This document shows, one piece after another, positions 34,660-43,156 of a stretch of DNA of 64,000 bases. The translations under genes were made by a program, and so were the position numbers. The notes below the pieces were generated by a model that made no database searches, was not told the DNA's origin, and was given only the letters and a program-made list of their open reading frames with translations. This stretch comes from Pedobacter gandavensis (lineage in GTDB: Bacteria > Bacteroidota > Bacteroidia > Sphingobacteriales > Sphingobacteriaceae). The stretch lies in the NCBI RefSeq assembly GCF_014172405.1, contig NZ_WNXC01000007.1:124001-188000 (forward strand), read 5' to 3'. Each line of letters starts with the position of its first letter. The first letter of the stretch is position 1.

Positions 34660-34777
34660 TTTTTCCTCTCCTTCTCCTTCTTCTTCTCCTTCTTCCTCTT
34701 CCTCTTCCTCTTCCTCTTCCTCTTCCTCTTCCTCTTCCTCTTCCTCTTCCTCTTCCTCTCCCTCTTCCTCTCCCTCT
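34660..34777. repeat. 118-nt pure pyrimidine tract with (TTCCTC)n repeat
   Basis: Every base from 34660 to 34777 is C or T on the plus strand. From 34693 there are eleven perfect tandem TTCCTC copies, followed by TCCCTC, TTCCTC and TCCCTC (14 units to 34776). The 5' part is irregular TCC/TTC repeats. On the transcribed minus-strand sense it reads GAGGAA. It lies in a 3' untranslated or intergenic position. Confidence 0.97.
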
Positions 34778-34806
34778 ATTTTTCCCAACAAAATCAGTGT
34801 CTGTGA

Positions 34807-34854
34807 GAAGGCCTAGGAAGGTTTGCCCACTTCGGGCAAATATTCCAGCCTTCG
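34807..34854. other. Extended imperfect stem-loop after the receptor gene
   Basis: Nested pairing GAAGGC/GCCTTC, GGAA/TTCC and TTTGCCC/GGGCAAA around an ACTTC loop spans 48 nt and ends 21 nt from the receptor stop. No T run follows, so it may be an mRNA 3'-end structure and not a terminator by itself. Confidence 0.5.
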
Positions 34855-34875
34855 AACAGATTCACTTATTTTGTC

Positions 34876-37815
34876 TTACATGAAACTTCCATCCCCTCTT
34901 CTCATCACTCCTCGTCCATTTTTCCCTTGCGCGCCAGACCATTTCTGCAATCTCATCGTCAATCTCACCATAAAATACCGGCTCAACGCATTCGTATTCG
35001 TATTGATGATATCAGTTCCTACAATATCCCTTGACACGAAATGGTTCTGATTTAGTATATCAAAAGCTTGTAAAGTAACTTTCCCTCTACGTTCAAAAAA
35101 CTCCTTCTCTACATACATATTGACTACAAAAGGATTTGCTGTGATGTTAGAAGCAAGACCTCTTACATAATTTTTACTGGCGTTATAGCCGAACAAATAG
35201 CTTTCCAAAAAATACACCCGACCATCTACGTTTAATGCCAGGGTATTATAATCATTATTTGCCGCGGTTACCAGACTATTTGTTGAGCGCGTATTGGTAT
35301 AAGAAACGTTTGGATTGATTTCGAACCATTCCGTAGGATTTATCCTTGGACCAAAACGTTCCATCATGGTCAAAACGTTTGCACTATTTTTAAGGTTATT
35401 GGTCATAGATATCCGGTGGTCATAGCTAAATGAACCACTAAAAGCCAGATTATATTTTCTATCGTTCAGTTGTTTATTTATGGAATAGTTACCACTTACA
35501 TTATACACCCCATTGGTATTTAAATATCTGGTTTCATTGATCGTATTAAAAGCACCACTAGGAAGCACCGTTCTGACCTGTACTACGTTTCTGATGACTG
35601 CATTGTCTGTCATTGTAGCCCTCACATTCAAGGAATAGTTCAGTTTAGAATTGGCGATATAATTATTGTAATTGGCATTCAGGCTATGCGTAAAAGAAGC
35701 GAGCAGATCTGGGTTACCGATCACAGGATTTTGTGGATTAGTTACATCTCTAACTGGTTGAATCTGATCAAATGTAGGTTCAACTGCATTTCCTGCATAG
35801 TTGATTTGAATTCTATGCTGTCTTGACCACATATATTCGAATCTTGCGATTGGAATCAGGTTAAAACTGTTTCTATGTGTGCTGGTTCCTAAACTTGCTT
35901 TAGTTCCGGATAATACTGCAGGAACACCTGTTAGTCCGACTGAGAACCTCACTTTTGACATCCTATCCAGACCATAACGGTAATTCATCGCGATACGCCC
36001 TTGGGTAAAAGAGTAATCGTAAATATTGCTTAGGGAATCAATCACAGCCAAATATCCATCCGGACCAATATTTCTGGTGGTGGCGGTATTGTCGTAACCA
36101 TTATAATTCACCTGCGCATTAAATTCCAATTGAGTATTGTTTGTTAAAGGTTCCACATAAGTCAAGCTACCTCTATAATTATCCTGCAAATTTTTGCGGG
36201 CAATGATCCGATTCACGAGGGAATCTGTAGGATCTTTCGTTGGATCAGGATTAAAAAACACATACCTACCATCTTGAATCTGCTCCGCATCCTGATTATT
36301 ACTGTTCAGGTCTACCTGCATGGAAACATTTCTTCTAGGCTTTTTGAAAACATGCTGATAGAAAATCGATGTACCTATCTGTGGCTTGGTGGTTTTACTA
36401 TAATTCCGGGTAAATTCATTTCTATGGTTATAACCTGTCTGGAAGATCGAATCCAATCTGTTACTTGTAGAAGAGCTGTACCTAAGGGTAGGAATGATTC
36501 TTAAAAAGTTACTACTATCCAGCTCAGCTTCCACTTCCAATCGAACATTGTGCCCTTGATTCAGGTTATCCGCCATACTTCTTGCCACTTCATCCGTCCT
36601 ATTATCAATGACCCCCTTCTGTACATTGGTATCAATTACAGCAAATCTCTGTGCTGTACTTCTAGTCAGGGAATTCACATCTGTGGAGGTGAAACCATAG
36701 TTTAGGTTCACAGAAACTTTCTTACTCACTTTGTCGCGGTAGCTAAATGAACCATTCCCCACCTGCGTTGTTCCGCCACTACCGCCGGTACTTCCTGCAC
36801 TACCAGTATTCATAGTATTCCCACCTCTGCCTCCACCGCCGCCGGTATTAGTGCTAGCGCCGTTGTCTCCGCTGGAAGCTACCCCATTAATGGTATTATT
36901 GAAACTTCCGTTGACACCAAGAATTTGATTCCCGTTAATTCTCGTACCGAAAACTCCGCTTTCAAACCGCTTATTACTTCCAGCAGCGACATTGGCATTC
37001 ACCATGTTTCCCACTGATTTATCTGTTCTGGTGGTGATGTTTAAAATCTTTTCCGGGTCTCCGTCTTTCACACCGGTTCTTGCAGCCTGATCTCCATAAT
37101 CATCTACGACCTGTATTTTATCGACGATTTCTGCGGGCAGGTTTTTAATCGCATTTGCGATATCTCCGCCAAGATATTCTTTACCATTCAGCTTAGCCTT
37201 GGTTACTGCCTGGCCTTGGTGGACTAAACTTCCATCTGTACCCACTTCCATACCTTCCATTTTCTTCAACAACTCATCAACTGTTGCATTCTTCCGGACG
37301 ATATAATCACTGGCCTTATACTCTACCGTATCAGTTTTATAAGTAATGGAAGGTGTTCCGCTGATCACGACTTCATTCAGCAGATTTTTCTCTTCTTTTA
37401 AGGTAATTGGATCCATTACAATTCTGGGTATGGCATCATTCTGTTTGTAGCGAACAGGTTTGGTCGGATTATAACCAAGACTTTGAACCATTAGCGTATA
37501 TGTTGCCGACTTTACATTTTTGAAGACAAAAATCCCATCCGAATTTGTACTGGTTTTCAAAGTATCCTTAGCTGAAGTCAGTGTTACCGTAGCACCAATT
37601 ACACCTAGATCGGTGGAATCTCTTACCATCCCACTAATTTCCCTGGTAGGAAGTGGTGGCGGTGGATTTTGTTTACCTTGATTTTGAGCAAAGCCATATA
37701 CAGAACTTAAAAGAAAGCTAAATAATAGCAGTGTTTTTTTTAACGCTGCAGAAGAATATCGGATGCGCTGAATTTGCTGCAGCCTTAAGGCTGTAACCGT
37801 GTAGAAATGGTTCAT
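34876..37815 (-). CDS. TonB-dependent outer-membrane beta-barrel receptor, Gly-rich insert
   Basis: A signal sequence after a 25-residue leader (ends GFAQ) is followed by a Pro-rich stretch, a carboxypeptidase-like regulatory domain (about 58-140), a plug region with LLNEVVISG and VDDYGDQAARTGVKDGDPEKILNITTR (segments), and a barrel of the OMP_b-brl_3 type. Residues about 311-354 form a Gly/Ser/Thr/Asn-rich insert with GGGGGRGG. The C-terminal tail is basic (KNGRGVMRRGDG). It is 979 aa and has no SusD partner; the gene upstream codes a secreted Gly-rich protein. Substrate unknown. Confidence 0.85.
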   Translation of the reverse strand: MNHFYTVTALRLQQIQRIRYSSAALKKTLLLFSFLLSSVYGFAQNQGKQNPPPPLPTREISGMVRDSTDLGVIGATVTLTSAKDTLKTSTNSDGIFVFKNVKSATYTLMVQSLGYNPTKPVRYKQNDAIPRIVMDPITLKEEKNLLNEVVISGTPSITYKTDTVEYKASDYIVRKNATVDELLKKMEGMEVGTDGSLVHQGQAVTKAKLNGKEYLGGDIANAIKNLPAEIVDKIQVVDDYGDQAARTGVKDGDPEKILNITTRTDKSVGNMVNANVAAGSNKRFESGVFGTRINGNQILGVNGSFNNTINGVASSGDNGASTNTGGGGGRGGNTMNTGSAGSTGGSGGTTQVGNGSFSYRDKVSKKVSVNLNYGFTSTDVNSLTRSTAQRFAVIDTNVQKGVIDNRTDEVARSMADNLNQGHNVRLEVEAELDSSNFLRIIPTLRYSSSTSNRLDSIFQTGYNHRNEFTRNYSKTTKPQIGTSIFYQHVFKKPRRNVSMQVDLNSNNQDAEQIQDGRYVFFNPDPTKDPTDSLVNRIIARKNLQDNYRGSLTYVEPLTNNTQLEFNAQVNYNGYDNTATTRNIGPDGYLAVIDSLSNIYDYSFTQGRIAMNYRYGLDRMSKVRFSVGLTGVPAVLSGTKASLGTSTHRNSFNLIPIARFEYMWSRQHRIQINYAGNAVEPTFDQIQPVRDVTNPQNPVIGNPDLLASFTHSLNANYNNYIANSKLNYSLNVRATMTDNAVIRNVVQVRTVLPSGAFNTINETRYLNTNGVYNVSGNYSINKQLNDRKYNLAFSGSFSYDHRISMTNNLKNSANVLTMMERFGPRINPTEWFEINPNVSYTNTRSTNSLVTAANNDYNTLALNVDGRVYFLESYLFGYNASKNYVRGLASNITANPFVVNMYVEKEFFERRGKVTLQAFDILNQNHFVSRDIVGTDIINTNTNALSRYFMVRLTMRLQKWSGAQGKNGRGVMRRGDGSFM

Positions 37816-37874
37816 GAGGTTGTATTGGTTGTGTGTCTGTGTATAAGGCTGAAAATGCTCCGGGAATCCTGGGT

Positions 37875-38768
37875 TTATTTTTTAACTAAGGTATACTTAC
37901 CCCAAAAATCTGTTGGACTGATTAGGGCCTGAAAGTCGAAGTTACCGCCTCCGCCACCGCGTGAACCAAAGGTACCGCCTCCGCCACTAACTCTAACCGA
38001 CACATTGCCACCGCCACCGCCGCCGCCGCCATCAAAGCCTTGCATCTGTAAACCATTCAGTTTGATATTATAAGCAAATTCTTTATTGCTATCAGCTGTG
38101 ATACCCAATGCTGTTAAAGGAATGGCAATTTCGTAGAAGAAAGCATTCTCTTTGGTAATACTGGCGACTGCTTTAATGCTGTATTCATTATATATAGATA
38201 TCAAGGTATCTGTAGTGTTTTTAAAACCACTTATTTTAATCTCCTTAACCTGTGCCAATTGCTTCTTTTGCATTTCGGCCATCATGGAATCTCTTTGCAA
38301 TTTAGTCATTTGAGGCCCTGAAGCACCCCCCATAACAGTCATCGAACCACCAGCACCCATGGTTACCGTTCTACGAACTCCTCCAGCACCTCCGCCATTC
38401 CTCATCCCAGCTCTGTTCACCACAGGATAGGTTAAAGTGATGCTTTCTTTTTCTTTTTTCTTACCATCAGGGTTGATGGAAAGCGTGATGCCCCCCGCCA
38501 GTATCTTTGTATTATTGGCTGCATCTGTTGATTTAATGGCTACATACAAGTTATTCTCGTCGTTAGCCATCGTATAATAAATATTTGTGCTCTTATTTAG
38601 CGCCTGAAAACTATCATTCCACTCCGTGTTCTTTCCATCTGCTCTTATTCCTGCAGGTGCATATACACCCTTAGACTGAACATCTGGAAGTTTTTGAGCA
38701 TATCCAGCAGAACTGAATGCGAGGAGTAATAAGGAAGAAAGGCTTAGTTTGGAGAGTTTCATTTTCAT
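37875..38768 (-). CDS. Secreted glycine-rich protein, possible CBM9-like fold
   Basis: A signal peptide (ends GYAQ) precedes a beta-rich N-terminal part resembling CBM9/DOMON-type domains (KGVYAPAGIRADGKNTEW, NNLYVAIKSTDAANN). Gly-rich blocks lie at about 124-148, a run of eight Gly at 247-254, four at 262-265 and five at 271-275. The protein ends in FWGKYTLVKK. I do not know a named family for the whole chain. It lies 59 nt upstream of the receptor gene on the same strand, so both may be coexpressed and work at the cell envelope. 297 aa. Confidence 0.7.
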   Translation of the reverse strand: MKMKLSKLSLSSLLLLAFSSAGYAQKLPDVQSKGVYAPAGIRADGKNTEWNDSFQALNKSTNIYYTMANDENNLYVAIKSTDAANNTKILAGGITLSINPDGKKKEKESITLTYPVVNRAGMRNGGGAGGVRRTVTMGAGGSMTVMGGASGPQMTKLQRDSMMAEMQKKQLAQVKEIKISGFKNTTDTLISIYNEYSIKAVASITKENAFFYEIAIPLTALGITADSNKEFAYNIKLNGLQMQGFDGGGGGGGGNVSVRVSGGGGTFGSRGGGGGNFDFQALISPTDFWGKYTLVKK

Positions 38769-39096
38769 AATGGTTCAAATTAAAGAGGTCGTATAATCAG
38801 TTGATATGTTTGAGACTTTGGAAAAAGGTTTAGGTTTAATCAATATATTAAATTTCCCAGCCCATCATTTTCCCGTTGTTTTATTTGCTTTTCGTACCCG
38901 GCTGTCTTAAGTACCTGATTATTCGCTTGCTGCACTAATAAAACAACCAACCAAACTCATAACCAAACAATTACACATCCGGCTCCCTAAATACAAAACT
39001 TTAAGGTGTGCAAAAATCAACGCGAATTAAACATAAAATATATCCTGAATAGAATACTTATCTTAATTTGTTACATACAGAATTTTAAATTAAAAA
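38769..39096. other. 328-nt intergenic region without a convincing gene
   Basis: The region separates the Gly-rich protein gene from an unknown gene, both on the minus strand. It is A/T-rich and has an A/C-rich stretch with repeated AACCAA units near 38938-38968. Only a 34-codon plus-strand frame (38806-38910) is open, with no supporting signal. The promoter for the Gly-rich gene must lie here; the closest match on the minus strand is AAGTTTTG near 38997. Confidence 0.6.
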
Positions 39097-39501
39097 CTAT
39101 CCCTCGCAATTTTTGATGGCTAACTGACCAATTCCTAGCCAATTTTCTACAGACAAACCATCTGCACCGAGTAATACTTTAGGATCAGCGCCAGCATGCC
39201 GCGCTATTTCCAGGATCATATCATGGCTGATTGCCTTATTATTAATCCGAACCGGTTCATCCAGAACATCCGTACAAATTTCCAGATCATAAATACCATC
39301 CACCATCGTTTTACAGATCAGTAGCTGTATGCCCTCCTCCTGAACCATTTTTTTTAATTCAGAAAAAGCGTGGTTAACCTGCGCAATACGATCTTCTGTA
39401 AAGCCCATCACCAGTGCTCCACTGAATCCATCGCGGCTATCTTTTGTTAAATTAAAACTGCTTACATCCGATAATACGGATTCCATGATCAACCTGTCCA
39501 T
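39097..39501 (-). CDS. Unrecognised 134-aa cytoplasmic protein
   Basis: I do not recognise this protein. It is soluble, has no signal or membrane segment, and reads as a mixed alpha/beta fold with acidic patches. The central part is LLICKTMVDGIYDLEICTDVLDEPVRINNK in two strands, and the C-terminus has ADPKVLLGADGLSVENWLGIGQ. A start at ATG 39501 or at the internal ATG 39486 is possible. It stands alone between a long gap and the small-membrane-protein gene at 39621. Codon use looks like its neighbours, so it is probably real. Confidence 0.6.
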   Translation of the reverse strand: MDRLIMESVLSDVSSFNLTKDSRDGFSGALVMGFTEDRIAQVNHAFSELKKMVQEEGIQLLICKTMVDGIYDLEICTDVLDEPVRINNKAISHDMILEIARHAGADPKVLLGADGLSVENWLGIGQLAIKNCEG

Positions 39502-39620
39502 AATTTTCTATTTTAAAGAATTCTCCTCTTTAAAAGCTAATGAACAGCCTAATTGTTTGATGTAAATTAAAAACAGGGTTTTTAGTTGTTTTATTTTATA
39601 CCTTAAAAAAAATTGAAACC

Positions 39621-39731
39621 ATGAATATACAAGGAGTAAAAGTAGGAATGTCAGAAATCATGATTATGCTAATGGGATTGATCATCGTTTTTTTAATCAT
39701 CAGGGCATTTATTGTGAAGCCAAAAGGTTAA
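39621..39731 (+). CDS. 36-aa single-helix membrane protein
   Basis: A complete short frame: N-terminus MNIQGVKVGMSEI, then one hydrophobic helix (IMIMLMGLIIVFLIIRAF), and a basic end (VKPKG). This gives a typical small inner-membrane protein with the C-terminus inside. It converges with cydB, whose stop is 21 nt away on the other strand. Size and topology recall CydX-type subunits of cytochrome bd oxidase, but the strand is opposite and there is no sequence match I can claim. No promoter match was found in front. Confidence 0.55.
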   Translation: MNIQGVKVGMSEIMIMLMGLIIVFLIIRAFIVKPKG

Positions 39732-39752
39732 TTGCAAAATCCCCTTCTTTCC

Positions 39753-40772
39753 TCAATGATCGACCGGCACTTCCTTTTTCTTTTGAAAAATATAAATCAG
39801 GTATACTAAAGCCGGTAAGATAAAAATACTGCCAATCAATAAAGCATAACCCAAAGAGTCTATGGTTTTAACTTGTCCCTGATGCGTTAACAAAGAAAGG
39901 TTTTCGCCATCTTTCAGTAGGAGGATATCAGGGAAATGGCTATAGGTAGCCGCAAATAAAATCATGGTCACCTGGAAACCTGCCAACAATCTTAAAAGTA
40001 TAGGTTTGTCTTTGTCTAGCACGAAAAACATGACAACCAAAGAAATACTCGCAGCAATGATGGCGATTAACCCTGGTGTATCCCCGAAAATCCAGCTGAA
40101 TAATGGTATTTGTTCAAAATAAGCGGCAAGGAAAACCAATGCCCCACAAAACATAACGATAAAAATTGTTCTTCTTGCTTTTCTGATGAAATGAAGCCGA
40201 TCACTTTCCTCCCTGGTTTGGCCAATGATAAAAATAGTTGCTAAAAAGCCGCAAATGCTGACTGTGAAAATACCAACGGCAACGGAGAACCAATTCAGCC
40301 AGCTAAACACAAAAGCTGACAAGAAATCATTTGCCTGCGGATCGATTCTTCCCGATACCGCACTCGCCGCAATAATCCCCAGAAAGAAGGGCGTAATCAA
40401 GCTGGAATACACAAAGATTGGCGTATACACTTTCTGCATATCATCTTCAACAGCATCATAATTTCGAAACACAAAAGCGGTGCCTCTGGCGATAATCCCC
40501 AGGAGCATGCCTACCAGTGGTATATGCAGGTATATGGATACGGTGGTGTATATTTTAGGAAAACCAACAAAAAGTATCACCACAGCAATAATCAACCACA
40601 TGTGATTGGCTTCCCAAATCGGGCCAATCGCTTCATACATGGTTTTTCTCGTTCTGTCTTTATTCTTTTCAGAGGTAAACAGCTCGATAATACCTGCGCC
40701 AAAATCGGCTCCGCCTAATAAAATATAAAGTAGAATTGCGGTCCAGAGAAAAGTAATCACAACGTATATCAT
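39753..40772 (-). CDS. cydB: Cytochrome bd quinol oxidase subunit II
   Basis: CydB pairs with CydA in the terminal oxidase that reduces oxygen with quinol under low oxygen. The N-terminal YILLGGADFGAGIIELF and the MYEAIGPIWEANHMWLI segment are family hallmarks, with about eight to nine membrane helices over 339 aa. It starts 4 nt after the cydA stop and is translated with it. The C-terminal end is charged (QKKKEVPVDH). Confidence 0.95.
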   Translation of the reverse strand: MIYVVITFLWTAILLYILLGGADFGAGIIELFTSEKNKDRTRKTMYEAIGPIWEANHMWLIIAVVILFVGFPKIYTTVSIYLHIPLVGMLLGIIARGTAFVFRNYDAVEDDMQKVYTPIFVYSSLITPFFLGIIAASAVSGRIDPQANDFLSAFVFSWLNWFSVAVGIFTVSICGFLATIFIIGQTREESDRLHFIRKARRTIFIVMFCGALVFLAAYFEQIPLFSWIFGDTPGLIAIIAASISLVVMFFVLDKDKPILLRLLAGFQVTMILFAATYSHFPDILLLKDGENLSLLTHQGQVKTIDSLGYALLIGSIFILPALVYLIYIFQKKKEVPVDH

Positions 40773-40776
40773 AATA

Positions 40777-42105
40777 TTAGCTTTTAGGAACTTTGGATGA
40801 TGAATCGTAAATTTTACCGACCATGGTAATCTGACGGTACAATAACAGAATCACGATGACTGCCAGAGAAATGTATACTCCGGTAAACAGATAAAAAGAA
40901 TAGGCTATTCCAGGCATTGGAGTCACAGCATCAGCAGTACGCATCACCCCATGAATAATCCATGGTTGGCGTCCAACTTCCGTCACTGTCCATCCAGCTT
41001 CCAATGCGATAAATCCCATTGGCGTGGCCAGCACAAATAATTTGAGCAGCCAACTACTTTTCAGCCAGTTGCCTTTTTTCCATAAAGCCAGGAAGTATAG
41101 CAGTGCCAATCCAACCATCGCCATACCCAGTCCTACCATAATCTGAAAAGCATAATGGGTTACCGCAACTGGTGGTTGATCCTCCTTTGGAATGCTATCT
41201 AAGCCTTTTACTTCACCATTAAAGTCACCCGTAGTCATGAAACTGAGCAAACCAGGAATCCGAATGGCATAATCTACCGTTTTCCGCGCAGTGTCTGGAA
41301 TCCCACCAATAATCAGTGGCGCATTCCTTTCCGTATGAAAATGAGCCTCCATTGCGGCGAGTTTTGCCGGCTGACGCTTGGCTACATCTTTTGCGGAGAT
41401 ATCTCCGCTTATCGGTTGTAAACAGGCTGCAACCGTAGCAAATATAGCTGCAATCTTAAATGCAGTACTGTGAAAAGCTACGTTTTTTCCCTTCAGAATC
41501 ATAAGCGCATGGACTCCTGCCACCGCAAATCCTGTGGATACAAAAGCGGCGACTGTCATATGCAGGGATTGAGAAAACCAGGCCTCATTGAACATTGCTT
41601 TTACGGGGTCTATGTTCAGGTATTTTCCATCTATATAATCAAATCCAGCCGGACTGTTCATCCAAGCATTAGCAGCAACCACCAAAATTCCGGATAGCAG
41701 GCCACTAATCCCCACCACTACGCCTGTTGCCCAGTGAAACCAAGGGTTAAGCTTATTCCAGCCATAGAGGTAAAAGCCAAGCGCAATCGCCTCAATAAAA
41801 AATGCCGTTCCCTCTAAAGAGAAAGGCATCCCGAATATTGGTCCTGCATGTTCCATAAATTTCGGCCAGAGCAGGCCAAGTTCAAAGGACAATACCGTTC
41901 CGGAAACCGCTCCAGTGGCAAAGAAAATGGCAACACCTGCACTCCAAGCCTTAGTAACATCCCGAAAAACTGTTTTCTTCGTTTTGAGCCAATAAAAATG
42001 TGCTAAAGACATGAAAAATGGCATGACCATTCCTATACAAGCGAAAACAATGTGAAAGCCGAGGGAGAAGGCCATCTGAAGGCGGGCTGCTAAAAAATCG
42101 TCCAT
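40777..42105 (-). CDS. cydA: Cytochrome bd quinol oxidase subunit I
   Basis: CydA carries the b and d hemes. Visible are the early FSLGFHIVFACIG (heme ligand His18), ALGFYLYGWNKLNPWFHW, the second heme histidine region SQSLHMTVAAF and GRQPWIIHGVMRT. The 442-aa length indicates the short Q-loop form. A periplasmic loop of about residues 230-300 includes the quinol site (RQPAKLAAMEAHFHTE). It is the first gene of cydAB; no cydCD genes are in this window. NDH-2 at 2.9 kb could feed quinol to it. Confidence 0.95.
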   Translation of the reverse strand: MDDFLAARLQMAFSLGFHIVFACIGMVMPFFMSLAHFYWLKTKKTVFRDVTKAWSAGVAIFFATGAVSGTVLSFELGLLWPKFMEHAGPIFGMPFSLEGTAFFIEAIALGFYLYGWNKLNPWFHWATGVVVGISGLLSGILVVAANAWMNSPAGFDYIDGKYLNIDPVKAMFNEAWFSQSLHMTVAAFVSTGFAVAGVHALMILKGKNVAFHSTAFKIAAIFATVAACLQPISGDISAKDVAKRQPAKLAAMEAHFHTERNAPLIIGGIPDTARKTVDYAIRIPGLLSFMTTGDFNGEVKGLDSIPKEDQPPVAVTHYAFQIMVGLGMAMVGLALLYFLALWKKGNWLKSSWLLKLFVLATPMGFIALEAGWTVTEVGRQPWIIHGVMRTADAVTPMPGIAYSFYLFTGVYISLAVIVILLLYRQITMVGKIYDSSSKVPKS

Positions 42106-42304
42106 ATTAATTTAAAATAAACGGTAATGGATAAAGGAATCTTTGCTTGCTAAGTTACTGCTTAATGCGTGTAGAACATACTTTTCGCAAATTAATTAAA
42201 CATAACTAAGTAAAAAACAAGCCCAATACATTTAACTATTAATCACAACACTCACCGTTTAAAGATAATTAAATATAAATTAGACCTTCATCAATCCCAA
42301 TTTT

Positions 42305-43147
42305 ATGAACAGAAAGATCATTTTCCCAATTGGCACACTTTTACTACCACTTTTTTTAGTCGTGTTATGCTTCATTTTACTAGGCTATGGTTGCCAGAAG
42401 AATGAAGAATCAGTTTTAGCTCCCACTAAGGACAAAGAAAAACCTAAAGAACCAGAAAAACCGATTCCAGCCAAACCAGTCATGGTTCCTTCTGGAATCA
42501 CGACCACCAATCTCCGTACCGAATTTAAGTATGAGGGGGAAACCAGCAGACTGACAGAAATTACACAATCCGATGGCAGGATCACCAAATTCTTTTACCG
42601 GCCGGATGGTACTCCGCTAACGTATGAATACTATAAGGACAATAAACTCCAACAGTATCTTGATTATTTCCTAAATAAGGAGGGGCAGATTTACAAGATC
42701 TCTTTATTTGATGGTAAATCAACTTCATCAGGATATTATTCCATTATTTACAATGAGGAGGGCCAGATCTCAGAAGTCAAAAAATATGGCGTCAACAGCA
42801 AAATTTTTGAAGAAGAAAAGATCGGCTATGATAGTTTAGGAAATGCGAATAGTATTGCGGTAACCAATAATGGTAAAACGACGACGAGGAGTAGTACTTA
42901 CGACGACAGAGCGGGAATCTATCAGCACATCCCCTACCTTCAATTGTTCCTTTTAACACAACAGCAGTCCAGCATGATTTTTTCTAAAAGTAATCCTTTG
43001 CAGATCGATTATCTGCCCACAGCTGTAGTTGGAAGTGTTTATACTTATGAATACAACACCAACAACTACCCATCCAGCCTTTCAAGAAAACAGGGAAATG
43101 CTATTGAAACGATGAAAATAACCTATAAAACCATTAAACCTAAATAA
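42305..43147 (+). CDS. Lipoprotein with YD/RHS-like repeats, function unknown
   Basis: A long hydrophobic signal ends in a lipobox with Cys30 (ILLGYGCQKNE), followed by a Lys/Pro/Glu linker (about 42-60) and a beta-rich domain with repeated short units such as YEGETSRLTEITQSDGRI, YNEEGQISEVKKYG and YDSLGNANSIAV. These resemble the YD/RHS-type beta-repeat or DUF4595-like folds. The protein is 280 aa and probably at the outer membrane. It is divergent from cydA and converges with the aminopeptidase gene with only 9 nt between stops. Confidence 0.65.
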   Translation: MNRKIIFPIGTLLLPLFLVVLCFILLGYGCQKNEESVLAPTKDKEKPKEPEKPIPAKPVMVPSGITTTNLRTEFKYEGETSRLTEITQSDGRITKFFYRPDGTPLTYEYYKDNKLQQYLDYFLNKEGQIYKISLFDGKSTSSGYYSIIYNEEGQISEVKKYGVNSKIFEEEKIGYDSLGNANSIAVTNNGKTTTRSSTYDDRAGIYQHIPYLQLFLLTQQQSSMIFSKSNPLQIDYLPTAVVGSVYTYEYNTNNYPSSLSRKQGNAIETMKITYKTIKPK

Positions 43148-43156
43148 TTGGTCCTT

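Larger units (their letters stand above)
34521..34875. other. 355-nt intergenic region with terminator, CT tract and stem-loop
   Basis: This gap between the outer-membrane receptor gene and the sigma gene, both on the minus strand, holds a terminator (34600-34651), a 118-nt pyrimidine tract (34660-34777) and an extended stem-loop (34807-34854). No open frame of credible composition was seen. The sigma factor promoter must lie in the first 80 nt, but no TAnnTTTG match is present there. Confidence 0.7.

Noticed and set aside
34660..34777. Coding for acidic or basic repeat peptides in the CT tract
   Set aside because: No start codon and frame of credible length run through the tract on either strand; the receptor frame stops before it.
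38806..38910. 34-codon plus-strand frame in the long gap
   Set aside because: No promoter match, no neighbouring coupling and no protein-like pattern; probably chance.
42106..42304. A shared promoter between cydA and the lipoprotein gene
   Set aside because: No TAnnTTTG match was found on either strand; CAAATTAA near 42189 differs at the TA position.
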